NCBI GenBank assembly: GCA_964347345.1
Contig: CAYFYB010000005.1
Coordinates: 1-64,000, forward strand
Source of the DNA: JAJISG01 sp964347345
GTDB taxonomy: Archaea > Thermoplasmatota > Thermoplasmata > RBG-16-68-12 > JAJISG01
Length of the DNA stretch: 64,000 bases
Direction of reading: 5' to 3'
This document shows positions 7,487-16,084 of this stretch, piece by piece (the first letter of the stretch is position 1; every line of letters begins with the position of its first letter). A program made the position numbers and the translations under genes. Below the pieces are notes generated by a model. That model worked only from the letters and a program-made list of their open reading frames with translations, did not search any database and had not been told where the DNA came from.

Positions 7487-7665
7487 AGAAGACCTCCCAC
7501 GTTTGAGGCCTTCAGGGGATCACGTACCTCCGGTGGCGTGGTGGTGTCCAGACACTCCCAATACTCCTTGAGCATCGTCCCGACCTCTCTCCTAAAGACC
7601 TCTCGGGGCCGAAGGTGAATAAACTCGTTAACCACTCTTCCTTGGCAGGACCTTCTACGTTCCAA
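7480..7665 (-). CDS. Possible small protein upstream of the Cys-rich protein
   Basis: Open frame of up to 61 codons overlapping the start of the Cys-rich gene. Inner in-frame starts include a GTG near 7635 and an ATG near 7575. The peptide (PREVFRREVGTMLKEYWECL) looks plausible as protein but matches no family I recognise. Its last codons contain the ribosome-binding site of the next gene, as in coupled pairs. It could equally be untranslated leader. Low confidence. Confidence 0.3.
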   Translation of the reverse strand: MERRRSCQGRVVNEFIHLRPREVFRREVGTMLKEYWECLDTTTPPEVRDPLKASNVGGLLW

Positions 7666-7761
7666 GTAGCTTTTCTCCTTGCACTCGCTTATCTTTCTGC
7701 ATTGACTTTACAGCGTAAAGCAAATCACCCGTGAGCGTTCATAAGCTCTTGGTGAGTGCGA

Positions 7762-8154
7762 ATGAAGCCGCTGCAATCCCGTAAAGCGAGGCCGAGGAGA
7801 TCGGAACTCGAGCAGTCATGCACCATAAAAGAGGGGGACAGGGAATACTGCATCTACCCGCTCGACCGCCTCATGACCGTCCTGGGGAAAAAGTGGACTC
7901 TCTTCGTGATCGCCGTCCTCGGGAACCGCGAACGCATGAGGTTTAATGAGATTCTCTCTCGACTGAGATTCGTGAGTTCGAGGACGTTGACGGACCGCCT
8001 GAAGGAGCTTGAGGCCCTGGGTCTAGTCTGGCGAAATGCCTTTCCCGAGATTCCCCCCAGAGTCGAATACGGTCTCACAGGGGACGGTCTCGCCTTGCGC
8101 CATGTCCTCATCCCCCTGCTCAGCTGGGCCATAGAATTCGAGATCTCTAGATAG
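7762..8154 (+). CDS. HxlR-family winged-helix regulator
   Basis: 130-residue DNA-binding protein. The HxlR pattern is clear: LMTVLGKKWTLFVIAVL (about residues 37-53), RFNEILSRLRFVSSRTLTDRLKELEALGLV, and RVEYGLTGDGLAL. HxlR proteins are dimeric MarR-like repressors or activators, often responding to redox or electrophiles. A Cys lies at the N-terminal arm (SCTIKEGD) and another in REYCIYP, the position of the redox Cys in several HxlR members. ATG 7762 is favoured over GTG 7756 because GGTGA ends six bases before it. It precedes a FIST-domain gene by 115 bases and may control it. Confidence 0.86.
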   Translation: MKPLQSRKARPRRSELEQSCTIKEGDREYCIYPLDRLMTVLGKKWTLFVIAVLGNRERMRFNEILSRLRFVSSRTLTDRLKELEALGLVWRNAFPEIPPRVEYGLTGDGLALRHVLIPLLSWAIEFEISR

Positions 8155-8269
8155 GGATGGCTAAGGACGAGGAGGACTTTTCCAGACATCGTTTTCGAAA
8201 TGCACGTCGAGCCTTCGACGCAAGGCGGGTCAGCCAAAGGCTCAAGGGTGACCACCACCTAAGCCTGCT

Positions 8270-9505
8270 ATGGCAACCCAGGAAACCTCATCTGGTGAGC
8301 GCCTCCGATGGGCTTCGGGCTTTTCTGAAGCTGTTAATCTAGATGATGCCGTTGAAGAGGCCACGGCCTCCATCCTTGATGCATTGGCTTCGACGCCACC
8401 TGACATCGCCATCGTCTTCGCCTCTCACCAGTTCTCGGATCACTACGATGACATCCCTCGAGGGGTCGCCACAGCCCTATCTCCAAAGACTCTCCTAGGA
8501 ACCACGGGGGCGGGAGTCATCGGATCCGGTCGGGAGGCAGAGCATCGCCCCGCCTTGGCGATACTCGCTGGAGTCCTCCCAGGAGTGGAGTTCGCCCCCT
8601 TCCACATCACCAGTGAGCAGCTGGCCCACCTAGACATCAGCCCACGAGAATGGCGTGAGTTTCTCGGTGTCCCGAAGGCCAAGGAGGTTCACTTCCTCCT
8701 CTTCGTTCATCCCTTCACCATGCCCGTGGACGAACTCGTGACAGCCCTCGATCAGGCCTTCCCGATGGGGCGTAAAGTGGGCGGTTTGAGCAGTGGGGGT
8801 AGCTCCCCGGACTCCATGGCCCTGTTCCTAGGGGATAAGGCATACTCCGAAGGGGCCGCAGGAATGGCATTCTGGGGTGACGTGGACCTAGACGTCATCG
8901 TTGCCCAGGGGTGTAGGCCCGTCGGGCCCTCTCTCAAGGTCACCCGCGCCGCTGGTCCCGACATCCTGGAGATTGATGGACGGCCTGCCCTTGAGCGCGT
9001 CCTCGAGATAATCAACTCTCTTCCACAAGAGGACCAGGAGTTGGCGAAGGACTCCCTCTTCGTTGGAGTGGCCATGGAAGCTCATGAGAAGGAGGGGGAG
9101 AGGGCCTATGACGGCGGCTACTTGGTCAGGAACATCATGGGTGCCGACCTCGGGTCAAAGGTTCTCAGAGTGGGCCACATGTTCCACAACGGCCAGACCA
9201 TACGTCTACAGCTCCGGGACGCTCGCACGGCCCGCAACGAGTTCATGGCCTTGTTGGAAAAGTACCGTCCGTCGGCCCCATCCCGTTCCGACGGTGCGGC
9301 ACTGCTCTTCTCGTGCACCGGTCGAGGGGTGCACCTCTACGGCAGCGAGGGACACGATACCAGGCTCCTCTTGGACGCTCTAGGTCCCATGCCCACGGGC
9401 GGCTTCTTCTGCAACGGTGAGATCGGCCCCGTAGGAGAGATAACCTACGTCCACGGATACACGAGCTCAGTTGGAATCCTTCGATCCCGAGCAAGCTCAC
9501 CGTGA
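8270..9505 (+). CDS. FIST-domain sensory protein (FIST_N + FIST_C)
   Basis: 411 residues with FIST_N (about 25-225) and FIST_C (about 230-400). Characteristic pieces are SASHQFSD-type strand, GTTGAGVIGSG, KVGGLSSGG, and near the end TGGFFCNGEIGPVG. FIST domains are proposed small-ligand sensors, usually fused to or encoded with signalling proteins; here the domain pair stands alone, cytoplasmic, with no kinase or cyclase. The HxlR gene upstream is the likeliest functional partner. No strong ribosome-binding site precedes ATG 8270; a GGTGA lies 18 bases upstream. Ligand unknown. Confidence 0.85.
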   Translation: MATQETSSGERLRWASGFSEAVNLDDAVEEATASILDALASTPPDIAIVFASHQFSDHYDDIPRGVATALSPKTLLGTTGAGVIGSGREAEHRPALAILAGVLPGVEFAPFHITSEQLAHLDISPREWREFLGVPKAKEVHFLLFVHPFTMPVDELVTALDQAFPMGRKVGGLSSGGSSPDSMALFLGDKAYSEGAAGMAFWGDVDLDVIVAQGCRPVGPSLKVTRAAGPDILEIDGRPALERVLEIINSLPQEDQELAKDSLFVGVAMEAHEKEGERAYDGGYLVRNIMGADLGSKVLRVGHMFHNGQTIRLQLRDARTARNEFMALLEKYRPSAPSRSDGAALLFSCTGRGVHLYGSEGHDTRLLLDALGPMPTGGFFCNGEIGPVGEITYVHGYTSSVGILRSRASSP

Positions 9506-9572
9506 CCGTCGTGATTCCTCGGGTTTCCGGGCGGCGCCCTTCTCGTCGGCGCGCCCCGCAAGAACTTCGTTG

Positions 9573-10055
9573 CTACTCTTGCTTCCCCACTGGCACTTGG
9601 AACTCTACTGAGGTATCCTCAGGGGCCGTCTTCCAGGGGTTCACGGCGTAGATTTCCCTAACAAACCAGGGGCCGGTCGGAGTGTATCCATTCTTCTCTA
9701 TCCAACCAAATATGCGCTCGTAGATCTCCTCCGGATTGGCCACCTTGTCCAGAGTGGTGGTCATGCTCGCCACAAGCTCCTCCGGACGATCCTCGACTGC
9801 AATCCCTTCCGTCGGCGGGCAGCTTCCGTCGATGGAAATGCAAGCTTCACTCCTTCCCTCCTCGGGAAACTCCTCGGAGTCACCGTAGAAATAGGAAATC
9901 CATTCCCTCGGATTCACTTCGTTCTTGTCCAGCCAAGCCTCCAGCCTCTCGTAGAGCTGCCCGAAAGCCTCGTCAGTGAACTCTTTGTAGGTCGGGCCTG
10001 GAATGAGGACAGCCCGGAATCTTGGAGAACGTTTCACAACCACTTCCTCTACCAT
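9573..10055 (-). CDS. GyrI/AraC effector-binding-like domain protein
   Basis: 160-residue protein that looks like a stand-alone GyrI-like small-molecule-binding domain: start VVVKRSPRFRAVLIPGPT, a middle strand EACISIDG, and the typical end GPWFVREIYAVNP followed by VEFQVPV. Such domains bind hydrophobic or cationic ligands in multidrug regulators, but no DNA-binding domain is attached. ATG 10055 is chosen over the upstream in-frame start because GAGGAG precedes it and a TATA box (10088-10097) places the transcript start just upstream. The ribosome-binding site lies in a small ACTCC/GGAGT hairpin. No operon partner. Confidence 0.78.
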   Translation of the reverse strand: MVEEVVVKRSPRFRAVLIPGPTYKEFTDEAFGQLYERLEAWLDKNEVNPREWISYFYGDSEEFPEEGRSEACISIDGSCPPTEGIAVEDRPEELVASMTTTLDKVANPEEIYERIFGWIEKNGYTPTGPWFVREIYAVNPWKTAPEDTSVEFQVPVGKQE

Positions 10056-10087
10056 GAGAACTCCTCTAGGAGTAACTAATCGGTGCA

Positions 10088-10097
10088 CTTTATAAGG
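10088..10097 (-). promoter_or_regulatory. TATA box and RBS hairpin of the GyrI-like gene
   Basis: Minus strand CCTTATAAAG. Between it and the start, ACTCC-TCTA-GGAGT (10060-10073) can form a five-base-pair hairpin that includes the ribosome-binding site. Confidence 0.5.
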
Positions 10098-10227
10098 TTG
10101 ACGGGAAAGGCCCGGGCAATCGGAGGGTCCCCAAGCAACTCGATCGTCGCTCTCAGTCGGCACGTCCAAATCAACTTCGATAATAGCCAGGAAACCCTTT
10201 AGCCATCCCAGGTCGACCGAGACGGAG

Positions 10228-13200
10228 GTGGTTCAGGCACCGACCAGTGGGGCCACTACCCCCATCCGCAGGGCTGCCAGTGTGAGCCGGTTCACCTCCG
10301 TTCCAGTGATAACGTTCCTCCTGCTAGCCCTAATGGGAGCGCACATAGTATTGGATATTCCTACTAGGCCCGCCAGTCTTGTGACCTCCCCTCCCCAGTT
10401 CTTGACCATCCAACCGGACTCCCTCATTGGGACGGACACCTTCATTATTGACGCAATCCCCGAGGGGAACTACGGAGACAACGCATCACTTCTTGTGGGT
10501 CTGGACCCAGGGACCGGCAGTCTAGCTCGCTCTCTCCTCCGCTTCGACCTCAGCGGGCTAGCACCGGATGCCACCATCCTTGACGCCGCCCTGCAGCTCT
10601 ACCGCACCCAGGGCAATGGTGGCGTGATCCAGGTTCGGAGGGCGCTCTCTGGCTGGACGGAAGGGGAGGGCAACCTGTCCCGCACTATGATACCGGTGAC
10701 CGTCACTGAGACCGCAGGTGTACCCCGGATCAGAGAGCCCGTGGGCATCGTCCTCTCCTTCGCACCCGACTCCATCGAGGACCCGCAGAAGGACCTGCTG
10801 GTATTCGAGGGCCCCTCAGAAGTCCCATCGCAGGTCTACAGGTACACATACAACGGATCTAATCTCTCGGGTGCCCTCGTCTATTTCGGAGTGACAGTGG
10901 GCCCCATGGAGGCGAAGACGTTCAACATCACCTACGGTCCGGGTGGCGCCACTGTACCTTCCTATCGCGCAAAGAACTGGACTGCCACGCCCCTATGGAC
11001 GTTCGGTCCTACGGGTGGTGGCGCATCGGGTGCCTCCATCATCGATCTGGACGGGGATGGTGAACTGGAGGTAGTCTTTGGAGGGGCAAACGGGTATGTC
11101 TATGCCCTGAATGCGACCGGCCAGCAGGTATGGGCAAGCCAGTTATCCACCACCAGGTCCGTTCCATATACCCCCCAAGTGGTCGACTTGGATGCGGACG
11201 GAAACATGGACATAGTCGTCATCGTTAGCGACCCAGCTGTTGTCCGTCTGAACCGGACGGGGGGTGTGGTGTGGCGCACCCCCTACAACGTTGGCAACAT
11301 GCCCTACTCAACCCCAACATTGCTTGATGTGAATGATGACGGAGTCCTGGATGTGCTCATCGGTGGGAGGTTCAATCGGGTGGAAGCTCTCAACGGCATC
11401 GACGGGACCGTTCTAAGGACCTACCCTTCTGGGGATTGGACCTATACTTCGTCCGTCGCAGACCTTGATGGAGACGGGCGAGGGGAGTTCTTCTTCGCGA
11501 GCGACGACAGCATGATTCACGCTTACCATAGGAACGGGACGCAGCTCTGGGCCAACGGTACACCCAGCTCAACCTTTATCGAAATCTCTGTGGCCATCGG
11601 TGATATTGACGGCGATGGCGTCCTGGAGGCCCTGACTGGGGATGATGCGAACGGAGGTCCTGTCTTCGCCCTTCGGGCAACCAACGGGACCCTTGTCTGG
11701 TCTAGGAACACACCCACTTGGAAGGAAGGGGGAATGACGCTCGCTGACCTGGATGGGGACGGGACCCTGGAGACAATCGTTGGGGACTACTCGGGGATGG
11801 TTCTCGCCCTGCGGGGCATGGACGGAACGGTCCTGTGGAACTACACCGACACCGCTGTACAGCCCCTCTACCCGGCCGTCGTCGACGTGAACAGGGATGG
11901 GGAGCCCGAAATCATCTATCTCGAAGAGGGCTCGGGAGGTCAGGCGGCGGTCCGTGTGCTAAACCGGACCGGCGCGCTGCTCCACCGGTGGAACGTGACC
12001 AGGAACAACCCCGGACTGCGTACCCTCTCCCAGTACCAGATGGCAACTCCCGCGGTGGCGGACATCGATGGGGATGGTACCATGGAGGTCATCGTACCCA
12101 CTGGGAACGGTTTGGAAGCCTTCGCAACGGGAGGACTGGCCCGGGATTGGCGGACCTGGGGTTACAACTGGAACCATACCCACGGGGCTGGTGACGGTTC
12201 GTCCCCCGAGGGCGTCCCCTTCCTGACGGTGAGCCTGGGACCGCCTGAGACCATACCGGGGCTGGGGGCCTCCTGGAGGTACAGGGACGGGCTATCTCCA
12301 TGGACCGTGGAAGGGGGAGACTTTGACATCCCCGAGGCGATTGCCACTGCTTCCGTCGGGTGGATGTCCTGGAATGTCACCCCCATCGTATCGGATTGGC
12401 ATGGGGGAAGGTCTCCCAACGTCGGCCTCTTCCTTACTGAGGCTGACGAGGTCTCCGGCAGTAGACAAGTCTTTGAGAGCTCCGACAGTTTCAATGCGTC
12501 CCTCTGGCCGCGTCTCGTCATCATCTACACTGTCCCCTTGCCGGACACCTCACCGAAGATCATCGGAACAATTCCCAACCAGATTATGCTGGAGGATGGT
12601 CCCCCGGTGTCCCTAGACCTCACGCTGTACGCCTCTGACCCCGACACTTCCCTCCAGGGGCTGTGGTGGAACATCAGCGGGTACGACTCGAAGGTCCTCA
12701 GAATCACGGGACAGAACACGCCAGGAAACCACATCCTTACCCTGCAGCCTCGAAAGGACGCGTGGGGATCCTTCTACGTCACCTACTGGCTGACCGACAC
12801 CTCGGGACAGCATGCTTCGCAGAACGCTTGGATCAACGTGACTCCAATCAACGACCCACCCTTCTTCGACCCTCCGCCTAGCCTCGTTGTCCGCTACGAC
12901 TCCCCCTACACGTTCAACTTCGGGCCCTACATCGCGGACGTGGACGACTCCATAGCTCAGCTGACCCTGTCCAGCGATGACCCCCAGAGGGCCTCCGTCT
13001 CCGGCCTGAATGTGACTTTCCTCTACCCCAAGTCTTACCTCAATCAGTCAGTCTCCGTGACCCTGACCGTGGACGACGGGAAGGCCTCGACCTCCAAGGT
13101 CATCGTGGTGAGGGTTACGTCAGACTACCCGCCCATAGTGTTTCTTCCCCTGCCTGACATCACCTTGACAGAGGGGGAGAGAAAAGAGGGCGTGTTCGAC

Positions 13201-14757
13201 CTAGATGACTACTTCGATGACCCCGACGGGGACATCCTCTTCTACACATATGGATATTCTAACGTCAACATCACTATACACGCCAACCACTCTGTGGACA
13301 TCGAAGCCTCGGGAGAGTGGTCGGGGACGGAACAGGTCACCTTCCGGGCCATTGACCCCTACGGGGCCATAGCTGAGGATGTCATACTTGTGACCGTCCT
13401 GCCGATTGACGACCCCCCCAGCCTCGGGCCGATCCCTGACCTAAGGGTCCACTACGACGAACTCTACACCTTCAACCTTGAGCCCTACATCTTCGATCCC
13501 GACACCCCTATGGAGGAAATCAGCGTCTCCGCCTCGAGCCCCTACGTGTCCGTAGTAGGACGCCTCCTGATGCTTCTCTATCCCGTAGGGCTCAACAACA
13601 CGGTCCAGAACCTGACCATCTCGGCGTCAGATGGCACCTCCGAGGTCTCCAAAACTATACGAGTGACCGTCGGAGACGACTACCCGCCAGTCCTGAAGGC
13701 GAAACTTCCAGACAGATTCTTCATGGAGGACACACAGCTCGCCGCCGCGTACAACCTCTCCCTCTTCTTCGAGGACCCGGAGGGGGACGTCCTGTACTAC
13801 AGCTCGGGGAACGTGAGCGTGCTGGTGACCATCGGCGACTGGGGGGTGGTGGACCTGAGGGCTGCCCGTGACTGGTCAGGAGCAGAACGGGTCACCTTCA
13901 GAGCTACGGATCCCCTGGACGGCCTATCAGAGGACACAGTGTGGATTCGGGTCCTCCCCATCAACGACCCACCCTACTTCCGGCCCATTCCCCGGCAGGT
14001 CCTGAACCAGACTACGGCCTACCTGGACCTCAGACCCTACCTGGGAGATGTGGACAATGAGATGTCGGAATTGACCCTCAGCACGTCAAGTCAGAACGCC
14101 ACCATTATCGGCCTGGGTGTCCTGTTCAACTATCAGGGGGATGCCACGGAAAACGTTGAGATCGTCGTAAGCGACGGTTCCCTCACCAACCGGACGACCA
14201 TCAGCGTCGTGGTGGCCCTCCCACCACCAGGAGTGCCTACCTACCTCTTCTGGCTTCCTCTACCCTTCGTTGCCGCGGCGGTCGTGGCCTTCGTCATTTA
14301 CCGGTACAGAAAGGTGGAATGGGCCTTTCTGGTGAACAACGCAGGCCTCCTCATCTGCAGCGCATCTAGGAAGGGGCGTACGCCAGTGGACCTGGACCTC
14401 ATGAGCGCAACCTTGACGGCGATTACGAACGCCGCGGAGAAAAGTTTCTCAGACGAAACGGAGAGAAGACTCGAAGAATTCGTGCTTGGTGAAAAGAGGG
14501 TGGCCATCGTGAGGGGCACCTACAGCTACCTCTCCGCCGTCTACCTGGGGCGGACACCAGGTTCCTTGCTGAAGTTGATGAGGTCCACTCTCGGCGTCAT
14601 CGAGGGGCGCCACGAGGAGGCGTTAGAGGAGAGAATCTTGGAGTCAAGCGAGCTGGGGGACATACCTGAGATGCTCCAGGATCTAATCATCCGGGGCTCG
14701 TGGCCCTTCCGCCCCTCTGCGGAAACGGTGGCCAGGGAGCTAACAATCGAGACCTGA
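10228..14757 (+). CDS. Giant membrane-anchored surface protein: split DNRLRE domain, FG-GAP propeller, Ig-like repeats, cytosolic roadblock-like domain
   Basis: 1509 residues. Residues 22-42 are an N-terminal hydrophobic segment. A DNRLRE-type carbohydrate-binding domain starts at about 60 (GNYGDN, SLLRFDLSGL) and reaches SGWTEGEGN near 150. Eight FG-GAP/VCBS repeats with D-x-D-G-D-G calcium loops follow, from about 269 to 615. The second DNRLRE half (ASWRYRDG, WSWNVTPIVSDW) resumes at about 666-770, so the propeller is inserted inside it. Six Ig/cadherin-like repeats of about 95 residues follow (NDPPFF, YPPIVF and similar starts), then a transmembrane helix at about 1337-1360. A cytoplasmic domain of about 148 residues (FLVNNAGLLI, YLSAVYLG) resembles roadblock/longin folds. 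Many N-x-S/T sequons. GTG 10228 is the best start; TTG/ATG alternatives are poor. Confidence 0.82.
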   Translation: MVQAPTSGATTPIRRAASVSRFTSVPVITFLLLALMGAHIVLDIPTRPASLVTSPPQFLTIQPDSLIGTDTFIIDAIPEGNYGDNASLLVGLDPGTGSLARSLLRFDLSGLAPDATILDAALQLYRTQGNGGVIQVRRALSGWTEGEGNLSRTMIPVTVTETAGVPRIREPVGIVLSFAPDSIEDPQKDLLVFEGPSEVPSQVYRYTYNGSNLSGALVYFGVTVGPMEAKTFNITYGPGGATVPSYRAKNWTATPLWTFGPTGGGASGASIIDLDGDGELEVVFGGANGYVYALNATGQQVWASQLSTTRSVPYTPQVVDLDADGNMDIVVIVSDPAVVRLNRTGGVVWRTPYNVGNMPYSTPTLLDVNDDGVLDVLIGGRFNRVEALNGIDGTVLRTYPSGDWTYTSSVADLDGDGRGEFFFASDDSMIHAYHRNGTQLWANGTPSSTFIEISVAIGDIDGDGVLEALTGDDANGGPVFALRATNGTLVWSRNTPTWKEGGMTLADLDGDGTLETIVGDYSGMVLALRGMDGTVLWNYTDTAVQPLYPAVVDVNRDGEPEIIYLEEGSGGQAAVRVLNRTGALLHRWNVTRNNPGLRTLSQYQMATPAVADIDGDGTMEVIVPTGNGLEAFATGGLARDWRTWGYNWNHTHGAGDGSSPEGVPFLTVSLGPPETIPGLGASWRYRDGLSPWTVEGGDFDIPEAIATASVGWMSWNVTPIVSDWHGGRSPNVGLFLTEADEVSGSRQVFESSDSFNASLWPRLVIIYTVPLPDTSPKIIGTIPNQIMLEDGPPVSLDLTLYASDPDTSLQGLWWNISGYDSKVLRITGQNTPGNHILTLQPRKDAWGSFYVTYWLTDTSGQHASQNAWINVTPINDPPFFDPPPSLVVRYDSPYTFNFGPYIADVDDSIAQLTLSSDDPQRASVSGLNVTFLYPKSYLNQSVSVTLTVDDGKASTSKVIVVRVTSDYPPIVFLPLPDITLTEGERKEGVFDLDDYFDDPDGDILFYTYGYSNVNITIHANHSVDIEASGEWSGTEQVTFRAIDPYGAIAEDVILVTVLPIDDPPSLGPIPDLRVHYDELYTFNLEPYIFDPDTPMEEISVSASSPYVSVVGRLLMLLYPVGLNNTVQNLTISASDGTSEVSKTIRVTVGDDYPPVLKAKLPDRFFMEDTQLAAAYNLSLFFEDPEGDVLYYSSGNVSVLVTIGDWGVVDLRAARDWSGAERVTFRATDPLDGLSEDTVWIRVLPINDPPYFRPIPRQVLNQTTAYLDLRPYLGDVDNEMSELTLSTSSQNATIIGLGVLFNYQGDATENVEIVVSDGSLTNRTTISVVVALPPPGVPTYLFWLPLPFVAAAVVAFVIYRYRKVEWAFLVNNAGLLICSASRKGRTPVDLDLMSATLTAITNAAEKSFSDETERRLEEFVLGEKRVAIVRGTYSYLSAVYLGRTPGSLLKLMRSTLGVIEGRHEEALEERILESSELGDIPEMLQDLIIRGSWPFRPSAETVARELTIET

Positions 14758-14872
14758 TTCCCATTGGAGTAGGGTCCCTTGTTGACCCGCCCTCCCTGGG
14801 GGCTGCAATCGCTTCTGCCCGCAGCGGGCTTCCACAGAAAGCCCAAAAGGAACCAGCGCTTTCGTCCCGGAC

Positions 14873-15373
14873 ATGCAAGGAGTCGCTATACGCAGAGATG
14901 CCCCTATCAGGCTATACAAGTTCACGGAGTACTTCCGGGGCTTCGATGGTGTCCAGGTCGTCCGGGACCTCTTCGGGGACGCAACGGAGAAGGTTCTGAA
15001 CGACCTCAGTGTGGAGTTCTACTCCTCGCGGTGGGGTTATATGGGGGTGAGCGAAGAGGACGGGCACCTCATGGTGAGCACCTACTACCTGAGGAATGGA
15101 GACGAGCGGGAGCTCTACCTCGACGTGATCCATGAGCTCGTCCACGTGAAGCAATACTTGGACGGCAGGAAGTTCTTCCCGGAGGGTATCGACTATCCCG
15201 ATTTGCCGACGGAGATTGAGGCATATGGGATAGCTGTGAGGGAAGCCAGGCGGATCGGGTTGATGGAGGAGGAGATTCTCGAGTACCTCCGCGTTCCCTG
15301 GATGGACGAGGAGGACTACCAAAGGCTCCTGACCAACCTGGGAATGGAAGTGGCCTCGACCTCAGATAAATGA
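14873..15373 (+). CDS. Minimal HExxH zinc metallopeptidase-like protein
   Basis: 166-residue soluble protein with H87-E-L-V-H91 (IHELVHVKQ) and a downstream Glu-rich helix TEIEAYG (Glu114 or Glu116 as third ligand), the gluzincin arrangement. The N-terminal half (GFDGVQVVRDLFG, YYLRNGDE) would be the upper sheet. No signal peptide or membrane helix. Resembles compact proteins of the ImmA/SprT kind but does not match one clearly. It starts 115 bases after the giant surface protein and could be co-transcribed. Protease activity is inferred from the motif only. Confidence 0.72.
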   Translation: MQGVAIRRDAPIRLYKFTEYFRGFDGVQVVRDLFGDATEKVLNDLSVEFYSSRWGYMGVSEEDGHLMVSTYYLRNGDERELYLDVIHELVHVKQYLDGRKFFPEGIDYPDLPTEIEAYGIAVREARRIGLMEEEILEYLRVPWMDEEDYQRLLTNLGMEVASTSDK

Positions 15374-15494
15374 CCCGTCTGAGATCGTCCTTGCCGAAGA
15401 TTTCACCAGAGACCGCGCATCTTGGACCTCGGACCGTCAACCTGCTAGATCGATGGCGTCGTCCATGTGGATACCAGGGAGGCACGGCCCAACC

Positions 15495-15962
15495 CTATAG
15501 CTCCACCCTTGGATCCTCCTTCACGGACTCAAGTATAAGGTAGGTGTTGCATCGTTCCACCCCCGTCATCCCGCGGACCTCCTTCAGTATTCTATCCAAG
15601 TCCTTCCTGTTTCTGGCCCTGCTGAGGACTGCGAAGTCCATCTCCCCTAGGAGCTGGTACACCGCCCATATACCCGAAATACCGCTGAGTCTCTCACCCA
15701 AGCGGGAGTCAAGGCCCTTCCCATGGGAGACCCTGATTAGGGATATCGTGTTGACGTTGTATCCTGCCCTCTGAGGGTCAACGGCGGCATAGAAGCCCTT
15801 GATGAGCCCATAGTCCCTCAGCTTTCTTATCCGATAGTGGACGGAAGAGCGCGAGATACCCAGAAGATCAACAAGAGACTGCAGCCTCACTTTTGCATCC
15901 TCTTGGAGTTCCTTGAGGATCACCCTGTCCTGCTCTTCCAAGACCACATCTCTGTTCGTCAC
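15495..15962 (-). CDS. Lrp/AsnC-family transcription regulator
   Basis: 155 residues. N-terminal helix-turn-helix (DRVILKELQEDAKVRLQSL, ISRSSVHYRIRKLRDYGLI), linker, and C-terminal RAM domain (GIWAVYQLLGEMDFAVL, TGVERCNTYLILE). Typical full-length Lrp size. GTG 15962 is chosen over the upstream TTG: GGAGG ends six bases before it and a TATA box (15995-16003, CCTTTATC) would put the transcript start between the two. Effector and targets unknown; there is no metabolic operon beside it, but the UbiA gene lies 120 bases upstream on the same strand. Confidence 0.88.
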   Translation of the reverse strand: MTNRDVVLEEQDRVILKELQEDAKVRLQSLVDLLGISRSSVHYRIRKLRDYGLIKGFYAAVDPQRAGYNVNTISLIRVSHGKGLDSRLGERLSGISGIWAVYQLLGEMDFAVLSRARNRKDLDRILKEVRGMTGVERCNTYLILESVKEDPRVEL

Positions 15963-16084
15963 GACCGCCCTCCACTCCCGAAACTGACTCAAGAGATAAA
16001 GGCTATTCTTATGATTATCACTAGGACCGTAAGAAAGTCACCCCTGAAGTCCCTCTCCCCGGGCTCGTCTGTCTTCTGACAAGC

